A stretch of DNA of 10,618 nt from Rhizobiaceae bacterium. GTDB lineage: Bacteria; Pseudomonadota; Alphaproteobacteria; Rhizobiales; Rhizobiaceae. The notes beneath the pieces are model-generated. The model was not told the DNA's origin. It saw nothing but the letters and a program-made list of their open reading frames with translations, and searched no databases. The position numbers were made by a program, and so were the translations under genes. Each line of letters opens with the position of its first letter. Position 1 is the stretch's first letter. Location: NCBI GenBank assembly GCA_014380965.1, contig JACMIV010000312.1, positions 1 to 10,618 on the forward strand. Direction: 5' to 3'. This document shows, piece by piece, positions 1 through 6,453 of the stretch.

Positions 1-1081
1 CGTCGGCGAGCGCGCGCTTCAGCGGCCCAACGGCGGCCGTGTTCCACTCCTCGGACTGGAAGTCGTCGATCGACACGAAGGTCGGCTCGCCGCCCATCGT
101 GAGGCGCACGTCGTTCGCCGTCAGCTCCGCGTCGACCGTCCGGCCGAGCGCGTCGAGCGCCTGCCAGCTCTCGTCCGAGAAAGGCGCGGAGACGCGCGGC
201 CGCTCCGCGATGCGGTCCACCGTCATCTCGAAGTGGAACTGGACTTCCGCATAGTCGACGGCGCCCGAGATCGGTGCGGCCGAGCGGTAGTGCGGCGTCG
301 CGGCGAGCGGAACGTGGCTCTCGCCGGTCATGAGGCCCGAGGTCGGGTCGAACCCTATCCAGCCGGCACCGGGGAGATACACCTCGGCCCAGGCGTGGAG
401 ATCGGTGAAGTCGTGGTCGGTTCCGGCGGGGCCGTCGAGCGAGACGCGGTCGGGCTTGAGCTGGATGAGGTAGCCCGAGACGAAGCGCGCGGCGAAGCCG
501 AGATGACGCATGACCTGCACGAGCAGCCAGGTCGTGTCGCGGCAGGAGCCGGAATGGCGCTCCAGCGTCTCGTCCGCCGTCTGAACGCCCGGCTCCATGC
601 GGATGAGGTAGTCGATCCTCTGCGACAGCAGCCGGTTGAGGCCGACGAGGAAATCGACCGTGTGCGTCTCCGACCGATCGAGATCGCGCAGGAAAGCGTC
701 GAGCAGAGGTCCCGCCGGCTCGGTGCCGCGGTAGGCGATGAGGTCGGTGGCGAGCGGCTCCTCGTAGGCGAAGGGCCAAGCCTGCGCGTGCTCTTCGACG
801 AAGAAGTCGAAGGGATTGTAGACCGTCATGTCGGCGACGAGGTCGACCTCGATGCGGAACTCGGTTGCAGGTTCGGGAAAGACGAAGCGGGCGAGGTAGT
901 TGCCGAACGGGTCCTGCTGCCAGTTGATGAAATGGTTCTCGGGCAGAACTTTCAGTGAGTAGGACGGGACGCGCGTGCGGGAATGCGGCGCCGGGCGCAG
1001 ACGGATGACCTGAGGGGCGAGGCGGACGGGCCGGTCATATTTGTAGTGGGTGACGTGATGGAGGGCTGCAAGGATCGACAT
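1..1081 (-). CDS. Transglutaminase-like/DUF2126 family protein, N-terminal 360 residues (3' end outside window)
   Basis: Seen: reading leftward from the ATG at 1081-1079, the frame stays open to the window edge (360 codons). An in-frame TGA lies five codons-worth upstream (1093-1091), so this ATG is the first usable start; no strong ribosome binding site precedes it. Residues 1-100 resemble the bacterial transglutaminase N-terminal beta domain (starts [19 protein letters not shown]). A transglutaminase-like core follows with an intact triad: Cys180 ([12 protein letters not shown]), His229 ([12 protein letters not shown]) and Asp245 ([10 protein letters not shown]). From about residue 323 ([18 protein letters not shown]) the DUF2126 region begins; full-length members are usually about 1,100 residues, so most of it lies left of the window. 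Family knowledge: such proteins often cluster with alpha-E and circularly permuted ATP-grasp genes and are suspected peptide-processing or peptide-ligating factors; the substrate is unknown. Inferred: a cytoplasmic cysteine peptidase or transferase. It is divergent from the metallopeptidase gene. Confidence 0.9.
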   Translation of the reverse strand, partial: MSILAALHHVTHYKYDRPVRLAPQVIRLRPAPHSRTRVPSYSLKVLPENHFINWQQDPFGNYLARFVFPEPATEFRIEVDLVADMTVYNPFDFFVEEHAQAWPFAYEEPLATDLIAYRGTEPAGPLLDAFLRDLDRSETHTVDFLVGLNRLLSQRIDYLIRMEPGVQTADETLERHSGSCRDTTWLLVQVMRHLGFAARFVSGYLIQLKPDRVSLDGPAGTDHDFTDLHAWAEVYLPGAGWIGFDPTSGLMTGESHVPLAATPHYRSAAPISGAVDYAEVQFHFEMTVDRIAERPRVSAPFSDESWQALDALGRTVDAELTANDVRLTMGGEPTFVSIDDFQSEEWNTAAVGPLKRALAD

Positions 1082-1121
1082 CTGTTCAGGTCATGCCCTT
1101 TTCATCGGAACGTTAAGCTCG

Positions 1122-1149
1122 ACCATAACCGTTCGTCGAAGCGTCGCAA
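1122..1149 (-). promoter_or_regulatory. Candidate promoter for the leftward transglutaminase-like gene
   Basis: On the minus strand, TTGCGA (1149-1144) is followed after 16 bases by TATGGT (1127-1122). Each box matches four of six bases of the sigma-70 consensus, and the -10 box lies about 40 bases before the ATG at 1081. The match is weak and comes from inspection only; a GC-rich spacer can give such boxes by chance. Confidence 0.22.
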
Positions 1150-1159
1150 GCGGCGCGCG

Positions 1160-1175
1160 TGCGAACTCGTTCGCA
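1160..1175. promoter_or_regulatory. Perfect inverted repeat TGCGAAC-TC-GTTCGCA in the divergent spacer, possible operator
   Basis: TGCGAAC at 1160-1166 and GTTCGCA at 1169-1175 are perfect reverse complements separated by two bases. GTGCGAA occurs at 1159-1165 and again at 1177-1183, an 18-base step, so a third half-site lies in direct orientation to the left arm. The palindrome sits between two divergent genes, about 10 bases upstream of the candidate leftward -35 box and about 140 bases before the rightward ATG. It is not followed by a T-run, so a terminator is unlikely. Its size fits a dimeric helix-turn-helix regulator site, but no regulator gene is in the window and I cannot name the family. 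Confidence 0.4.
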
Positions 1176-1317
1176 GGTGCGAAAATTTAGCCGTTGCCGG
1201 TGCCGGGCGCGGGAACCGCCGCGATCAAGCATCATTCAGCGCATACGGCTTCGTCGATGCGACGTCGCTGCTCCCAAGACACAACCGCCTCTCGCCGCGG
1301 CAAGGATCTCGAAGCTC

Positions 1318-2430
1318 ATGAAACTGTTCTCCTGCACCTCGTGCAGTCAGGTCGTCTTCTTTGAAAACGTCGTTTGCGAGCGCTGCAACCACGCTCTCGG
1401 GTTCGAGCCACAGTCGATGGAGATGGTGGCACTCACATCGTCCGACGGGATCTGGGAGGCTGCCGGGTCGAACGGCGGTTCGGGCGGGGAACGCTGGAAA
1501 TACTGCGCCAATTACGACCACGGCGTCTGCAATTGGCTGGTGCCCGGGAGCGCATCCGACACGTTCTGCCTCGCGTGCCGCCACAATCTCGTCGTTCCCG
1601 ATCTTTCGCAGCCGGCCAACGCCGGCCTCTGGCAGCGTATGGAGCGTGCCAAGCGGCGTCTGTTCTACACGCTCCTCGCACTCGGCCTGCCGCTCTCCAC
1701 GCGCAACGAGATGGCGGAAGGGCTCGGCTTTGCCTTCCTGACCGACGATGCCGGCAGCGACCAGCATGTCATGACCGGCCACGACGAGGGCTTGATCACC
1801 ATCGCGCTCATCGAAGCGGACGATGCCGAGCGCGAGAAGCGCCGGACCGCGATGGGCGAGCCTTACCGAACGCTGCTCGGCCACTTCCGCCACGAGGTCG
1901 GCCACTGGTACTGGGACCGGCTCGTGCGCGACGGCGGGATTACGGGCACGTCGCGGGCGGTCTTCGGCAACGACGAGGTGGATTACGAAACCTCGCTCCA
2001 GCGTCACTATGCCAACGGCCCGAAGCCGAACTGGCAGGACGAGTATGTCTCATCCTACGCCGGCGCTCACGCGTGGGAGGATTTTGCCGAGACCTGGGCG
2101 CACTACTTCCACATCGTCGACACGCTCGAGACAGGCAACGCCTGGGGACTATCGATCCAGCCGCATCGGGACATGTCGGGTTTCCTTTCGGCGGATCTTT
2201 CCCTCGACGTCTTCGCAAACGGCACGACGATCGAGCAGATCGCCAGCGCATGGCTGCCGTTGTCGCTGTCGCTGAACTCGTTCAACAGATCGCTCGGCCA
2301 GCAGGACATCTACCCGTTCGTCCTCTCCGAGAAAGTACTCCGCAAGCTCGGATTCATCCACGATCTCGTCCACGGCCGCATCGGATCGAGCCGCGTCGCC
2401 ATGGGGCAGATGCCAGTGGCCGCAGCCTGA
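1318..2430 (+). CDS. Putative zinc-ribbon, zinc-dependent metallopeptidase (Peptidase_Mx-like), 370 aa
   Basis: Seen: the protein begins MKLFSCTSCSQVVFFENVVC. Cysteines 6, 9, 20 and 23 form a CxxC...CxxC zinc ribbon, and Cys63, Cys71, Cys84 and Cys87 could form a second metal site. The core carries HFRHEVGHWYWD, with HEVGH at residues 192-196, the HExxH signature of zincin peptidases (His192 and His196 as ligands, Glu193 as catalytic base). A downstream WEDFAETWAHYFH (253-265) offers acidic residues for the third ligand. No signal peptide or membrane segment is visible, so a cytoplasmic location is inferred. Start choice: the frame is open further upstream to an ATG at 1159, but the cysteine ribbon begins right after the ATG at 1318, which has AAGGA at 1302-1306; the upstream residues are arginine-rich and look non-coding. 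The family is annotated 'putative zinc-binding metallopeptidase' and its natural substrate is unknown. The divergent transglutaminase-like gene may share its regulation. Confidence 0.88.
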   Translation: MKLFSCTSCSQVVFFENVVCERCNHALGFEPQSMEMVALTSSDGIWEAAGSNGGSGGERWKYCANYDHGVCNWLVPGSASDTFCLACRHNLVVPDLSQPANAGLWQRMERAKRRLFYTLLALGLPLSTRNEMAEGLGFAFLTDDAGSDQHVMTGHDEGLITIALIEADDAEREKRRTAMGEPYRTLLGHFRHEVGHWYWDRLVRDGGITGTSRAVFGNDEVDYETSLQRHYANGPKPNWQDEYVSSYAGAHAWEDFAETWAHYFHIVDTLETGNAWGLSIQPHRDMSGFLSADLSLDVFANGTTIEQIASAWLPLSLSLNSFNRSLGQQDIYPFVLSEKVLRKLGFIHDLVHGRIGSSRVAMGQMPVAAA

Positions 2431-2717
2431 GAGGTGCGCAGCCCTTGCATGGCCGTACCGCTAAAAACAACGGCCTTCGGCTAGTGCATCCGGCCTCCCG
2501 CGCTTTAGGTATCGGTGCGGGACGGGTTCTGGAAACATGCGGCCGCCCGGCTTCGAATGCCGGCAAACAGGCTGATGCTGTCTTCAAAGACGCCCCGCGA
2601 ACATTCTGGACGGAAGACCGCGACGCGCTCGTCCTCGAGGTCTTCTCTTGGCCGCTGCCGCCGATATCGCGGGGCCGAGATACCGCCGGAAACGATGGTG
2701 CGAAGGAACATGCCGAT
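2431..2717. other. 287-base spacer and leader before treZ, no gene seen
   Basis: No credible coding region, RNA gene or clear terminator was found here. The frame used by treZ stays open across it but has no recognisable domain. A 5-bp stem, CCGGC (2547-2551) with GCCGG (2559-2563) around a 7-base loop, is present but unremarkable at this base composition. The treZ promoter is probably here, since the metallopeptidase gene is functionally unrelated; I could not pick out convincing -35/-10 boxes. Confidence 0.5.
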
Positions 2718-4604
2718 ATGCAGACGACGAAGAATACGTTTCAGCAGGACACGTCCTGGGGTACTCGCATCACCCCCTCAGGCGCGATGTTTCGGCTCTG
2801 GGCGCCGGGCGCGGACCGCGTCGAGCTCGTCTCCGAAGACCTTCCGGGGGGCACGCAGCGCTATCATGCGATGCAGCGTCTCGAAGACGGCTGGTGCGAA
2901 ATCGAGACGGATGCCGTTCCTGTCGGCGGCGGATACGGCTTCCGGATCAACGGTGGCCAGATCGTGCCGGACCCGGCGGCCCGGGCACAGACCGGCGACG
3001 TGCATTCGCTCTCCCGCCTCGTCGATCCGCGCGCCTACGTCTGGAAGACCGCGGACTGGAAGGGCCGCCCTTGGCACGAGACGGTGTTCTACGAGCTGCA
3101 CACCGGCACGTTCACGCCCGGCGGCATGTTCGACGACATCGTCGAGCGTCTCGACTATCTTGCCGATCTCGGCATCACCGCGATCGAGCTGATGCCGATC
3201 GCCCATTTCGGCGGCAAGCGCGGTTGGGGCTACGACGGCGTGCTTCTCTATGCTCCGCATGAGGTCTATGGCGGCGGGGAAGGGCTGAAGCGGCTGGTCG
3301 ATGCAGCGCACGAGCGCGGGCTGATGGTCTTTCTCGACGTGGTCTACAACCATTTCGGACCGGACGGGAACTACCTCGGCGCCTATGCGCCGCAGTTCTT
3401 CCATCCCGAAATCCACACGGCTTGGGGCGCGGCGATTGCCTACGAGAAGCAGCCTGTGCGCGATTTCATGATCGACAATGCGCTGTTCTGGCTCAATGAA
3501 TACCGCCTCGACGGGCTTCGTCTCGACGCGATCGATTCGATCGAGGATGAGGACCATGTGCCGCTGGTTCAGGAACTCGGCGAGCGCGTCAGGGCCGAGA
3601 TCACCGATCGGCACGTCCACATCACCAGCGAGGACGCCCGCAACATCACCTGGCACATCGAGCGCGACGGAGATGATCGGCCGAAGATGATCAGCGGCGA
3701 GTGGAACGACGACTTCCATCACTGCGCCCACGTGGTAGCGACGCACGAGGAGGAAGGGTATTATAGCGACTACGCCCACAACGGCGTCGCGCAGATGGCG
3801 CGATGTCTGGCCGAAGGCTTCGTCTTTCAGGGCGAAATGTCGCATCACCGCGGCCATGAGGTCGGGGTTTCATCCGGCCATCTGCCGCCGACGGCCTTCG
3901 TCAACTTCATCCAGAATCACGACCAGATCGGCAACCGCGCCTTCGGCGACCGGCTGACCGACCTGGCTTCGCGGCGGGCGGTGGAGTGCCTCCAGGCCAT
4001 TTTGCTTCTGTCGCCGCAGATTCCGCTGATCTTCATGGGGGAGGAATTCGGCGACACCCACCCCTTCTGCTTCTTCACAGACTTCGGAGGCGAGCTCGGC
4101 GAAGCGATTCGCGAAGGCCGCCGCAAGGAGTTCAAGAAGTTCGCCGCCTTCCAGGGCGAGGAGCAGCGCCAGCTCATTCCCGATCCAAACCTTGAGACGA
4201 CGTTCCGGTACTCGACGATCGACTGGACGATGAAGGACCGGCCGACCTACCGACGGCGGCTTTTCATGGTGAGGAAGCTGCTGACGCTGCGGCGGGAGAG
4301 GATCATGCCGCTCCTCACCGAAATCCCGCCTCATTGCGGAAGCTTCGAAGTCTCGGACACGCGTGCTTTCGTCGTCTCCTGGACCTTGAGAGGCGGCCGC
4401 GTGCTCAAGCTTTTCGCCAATCTCGATGACGAGCCATGGACGGTTCCCGAGGGCGTGACGCGGACGGAGCTGACGTCGGGCGAGCTCATCTTCTCCCATC
4501 AGAGGGACGCGGCATTGGATCTCAGCCAGGGCGTCCTGCCGGGGCCGTCCGTCGTCTTCCGCCTGTCGGACATGCTCCAGATCGAGGATCTCAGCGATGA
4601 GTGA
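2718..4604 (+). CDS. treZ: Malto-oligosyltrehalose trehalohydrolase, 628 aa
   Basis: This enzyme (GH13 family) hydrolyses the bond next to the trehalose unit of maltooligosyltrehalose, releasing trehalose and a shortened maltooligosaccharide. Seen: an N-terminal early-set domain (about 12-110, with MFRLWAPGADRVELV), then the alpha-amylase barrel. Conserved regions are DVVYNHFGPDGN (207-218), DGLRLDAID (265-273, Asp270 nucleophile), ITSEDARN (302-309, Glu305 acid/base) and NHDQIGNRAFGD (400-411, Asp402 transition-state stabiliser); GWGYDGV at 169-175 is typical of this enzyme. A beta domain closes the C-terminus. Start: the ATG at 2718 has GAAGGA at 2702-2707 and gives the usual N-terminus; the same frame is open back to 1374 but lies over the preceding gene and is not coding there. 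First gene of the treZ-malQ-treY operon: its end overlaps the malQ start by 8 bases. The alternative GlgB branching enzyme is disfavoured by these motifs and by the adjoining treY. Confidence 0.96.
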   Translation: MQTTKNTFQQDTSWGTRITPSGAMFRLWAPGADRVELVSEDLPGGTQRYHAMQRLEDGWCEIETDAVPVGGGYGFRINGGQIVPDPAARAQTGDVHSLSRLVDPRAYVWKTADWKGRPWHETVFYELHTGTFTPGGMFDDIVERLDYLADLGITAIELMPIAHFGGKRGWGYDGVLLYAPHEVYGGGEGLKRLVDAAHERGLMVFLDVVYNHFGPDGNYLGAYAPQFFHPEIHTAWGAAIAYEKQPVRDFMIDNALFWLNEYRLDGLRLDAIDSIEDEDHVPLVQELGERVRAEITDRHVHITSEDARNITWHIERDGDDRPKMISGEWNDDFHHCAHVVATHEEEGYYSDYAHNGVAQMARCLAEGFVFQGEMSHHRGHEVGVSSGHLPPTAFVNFIQNHDQIGNRAFGDRLTDLASRRAVECLQAILLLSPQIPLIFMGEEFGDTHPFCFFTDFGGELGEAIREGRRKEFKKFAAFQGEEQRQLIPDPNLETTFRYSTIDWTMKDRPTYRRRLFMVRKLLTLRRERIMPLLTEIPPHCGSFEVSDTRAFVVSWTLRGGRVLKLFANLDDEPWTVPEGVTRTELTSGELIFSHQRDAALDLSQGVLPGPSVVFRLSDMLQIEDLSDE

Positions 4605-6453
4605 GAGGCTCGACAGGCTTGCCGAAAGCCACGGTATTCAGACCGGCTACATTTCCGAATTCGGCGAGCGCAAGCTCTTGACGGACGAGGCGAAACGAAC
4701 CCTGCTCGGCGTGCTTGGCATCGATCCGGACACCGGCGAGGACGGCACCTTCGACGAGGCTGCCGACAAGCCGTCGCTGGCCTGCCGGGTGCCGGAGGAT
4801 CTTGTGCGCCGGAAGGCCTGGGGCATCGCCTGCCAGCTCTACTCCCTAAGGTCCTCCCGATCGCTCGGCATGGGCGATCTTTCGGACCTTGCAGAGCTCG
4901 CCGAGATCGCGGGACGGGCGGGAGCCGCTTTCGTCGGCGTCAACCCGCTGCATGCGCTCTTCCTCGCCGATCCCGGCCGGTTCAGTCCTTATTCGCCCTC
5001 GACGCGCCGCTTCCTCAACCCGCTCTACATCGCCGTCGACGCGCTCGAAGGCGGCGATGCCGCCATCGCCGCACTGCGTGCGTCGGAGCCGAGCCTCTTC
5101 GGAGGCCTCGACGGCGACTTCGTCGACTATCGCGCGGCCGGCAACCTCCGGGGACGTCTCCTGCGCGCGGTCTTCGACGCACGCGTCGACGCCATCCGAG
5201 AGGATAAGAGCATCGAGGCCTATTGCGCTGGCAGTGGCGAGGCCTTGCGCGATTTCGCCCTGTTCGAGGCGATCTCCGCGTACATGGTCGCGGGGGGATA
5301 TTACGCCGGATGGCACTCCTGGCCGGACGACTACCGTCGCCGCGACGCCTCCGCCGTGCGTCACTTCGAAGCCGAGCATGCGGACGACATTCTCTTCTAT
5401 CTTTGGCTTCAGTACGAAGCCGAGGGACAGCTCGCCGAGGCGCAGAGACGCGCCAAGGCCTCCGGCATGCGGATCGGGCTCTATCTCGATCTCGCCGTCG
5501 GCGTGGCGCCCGACGGTGCGGAGACGTGGAGCGATCCGGATCTCACGGTGGGTGTGGCCCGCGTCGGCTCGTCGCCGGATATGTTCAATGCGAGCGGGCA
5601 GGATTGGGGCCTTGCGCCGCTGTCGCCGCGCGCACTCGCCGCCCGCGACTTCCGCCCGCTCGGCGATGCCTTCGACGCTCTGACGCGCCATGCCGGCGCC
5701 GTTCGCATCGACCATGCGATGGGGCTCGCCCGGCTCTGGTGGATCGCGGAGGGCAGCAATTCGGCCGGCGGCGGCTATGTCCGCTATCCGCTCGGGCAGA
5801 TGATCGACACGATCGCGAAAGTCTCGCAGCGCAACGGCTGCCTCGTCATCGGCGAGGACCTCGGCACGGTTCCGCCAGGCTTTCGCTCGGTCATGGCCGA
5901 GGCGGGAGTGTTGTCTTATCGCGTTCTGTATTTCGAGCGGCGCGATGCCGAGTTTCTGCCTCCCGCCGCCTACCCCGAGCTTTCGCTCGCCTGCGTCTCG
6001 ACGCACGACCTGCCGACGCTGAAGGGTTGGTGGCTGGCGAGCGACATCGACCTTCGCGCCGAAACCGGCCGGCAGACCGAGGAGCGGACCAGCGAGCAGC
6101 GCGAGGAGCGTCGCCGCGACCGGCGGATGCTGATCGTCGGGCTGAAGGAGGCCGGCGTCTTGCCTGAGGCCCATGAACGCGTCGCGAGCGGCGAGGACCC
6201 GCTGCCGACCGAGATCGACCAGGATCTCACCGACGCGGTCCACCGCTTCCTGGCGAAGACGCCGAGCCTCCTCGTCACCGTCCAGCTCGAGGACATGCTG
6301 GGCTCCGTTCGGCAGCCGAACCTTCCCGGCACGACGGACGAGTATCCCAACTGGCGCATCCGTCTCGACACGCCGCTCGAGACGCTTGCCGACCATCCCG
6401 GCTTCCGGGCGACTGCCGCGGCCATGCGAGATGAACGACCGGAGACACCATGA
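4597..6453 (+). CDS. malQ: 4-alpha-glucanotransferase (amylomaltase, GH77), 618 aa
   Basis: This enzyme transfers alpha-1,4-glucan segments between malto-oligosaccharides, making longer chains and glucose from short ones. Seen: a short N-terminal helical region (1-70) precedes the barrel, which opens with AWGIACQLYSLRS (74-86). The GH77 catalytic residues are present: Asp372 in VRIDHAMGLARLWW (nucleophile), Glu420 in IGEDLGTVP (acid/base) and Asp471 in STHDLPTLKGWW (stabiliser). FSPYSPSTRRFLNPLYI (129-145) matches the substrate-channel region. Length lies between the short thermophile form (about 500) and the long E. coli form (about 690). GAGGA at 4584-4588, inside treZ, precedes the ATG; the 8-base overlap with treZ and the ATGA overlap with treY indicate translational coupling. 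Inferred job: recycle the short glucans left by TreZ into substrates long enough for TreY. Residues 490-510 are a strongly charged RQTEERTSEQREERRRDRR segment, probably a surface helix. Confidence 0.95.
   Translation: MSERLDRLAESHGIQTGYISEFGERKLLTDEAKRTLLGVLGIDPDTGEDGTFDEAADKPSLACRVPEDLVRRKAWGIACQLYSLRSSRSLGMGDLSDLAELAEIAGRAGAAFVGVNPLHALFLADPGRFSPYSPSTRRFLNPLYIAVDALEGGDAAIAALRASEPSLFGGLDGDFVDYRAAGNLRGRLLRAVFDARVDAIREDKSIEAYCAGSGEALRDFALFEAISAYMVAGGYYAGWHSWPDDYRRRDASAVRHFEAEHADDILFYLWLQYEAEGQLAEAQRRAKASGMRIGLYLDLAVGVAPDGAETWSDPDLTVGVARVGSSPDMFNASGQDWGLAPLSPRALAARDFRPLGDAFDALTRHAGAVRIDHAMGLARLWWIAEGSNSAGGGYVRYPLGQMIDTIAKVSQRNGCLVIGEDLGTVPPGFRSVMAEAGVLSYRVLYFERRDAEFLPPAAYPELSLACVSTHDLPTLKGWWLASDIDLRAETGRQTEERTSEQREERRRDRRMLIVGLKEAGVLPEAHERVASGEDPLPTEIDQDLTDAVHRFLAKTPSLLVTVQLEDMLGSVRQPNLPGTTDEYPNWRIRLDTPLETLADHPGFRATAAAMRDERPETP

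Noticed and set aside
233..958. A 241-codon plus-strand frame over the left-edge gene.
   Set aside because: It is the complement of the transglutaminase-like core, which has an intact Cys/His/Asp triad on the minus strand; the plus-strand product has no recognisable domain.
1159..1317. Upstream extension of the metallopeptidase to the ATG at 1159.
   Set aside because: It would add 53 arginine- and proline-rich residues before the zinc ribbon and start inside the inverted repeat; the ATG at 1318 has a usable ribosome binding site.
2547..2563. Hairpin CCGGC/GCCGG as a terminator or RNA element before treZ.
   Set aside because: It has only five base pairs, no following T-run, and such stems are expected by chance at this GC content.
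1374..2717. A long open frame in phase with treZ running back over the metallopeptidase gene, which would make treZ a 1,076-residue fusion.
   Set aside because: The upstream 448 codons are arginine/proline-rich with no recognisable domain, overlap a gene with intact zinc motifs in another frame, and treZ has its own ribosome binding site and typical N-terminus at 2718.
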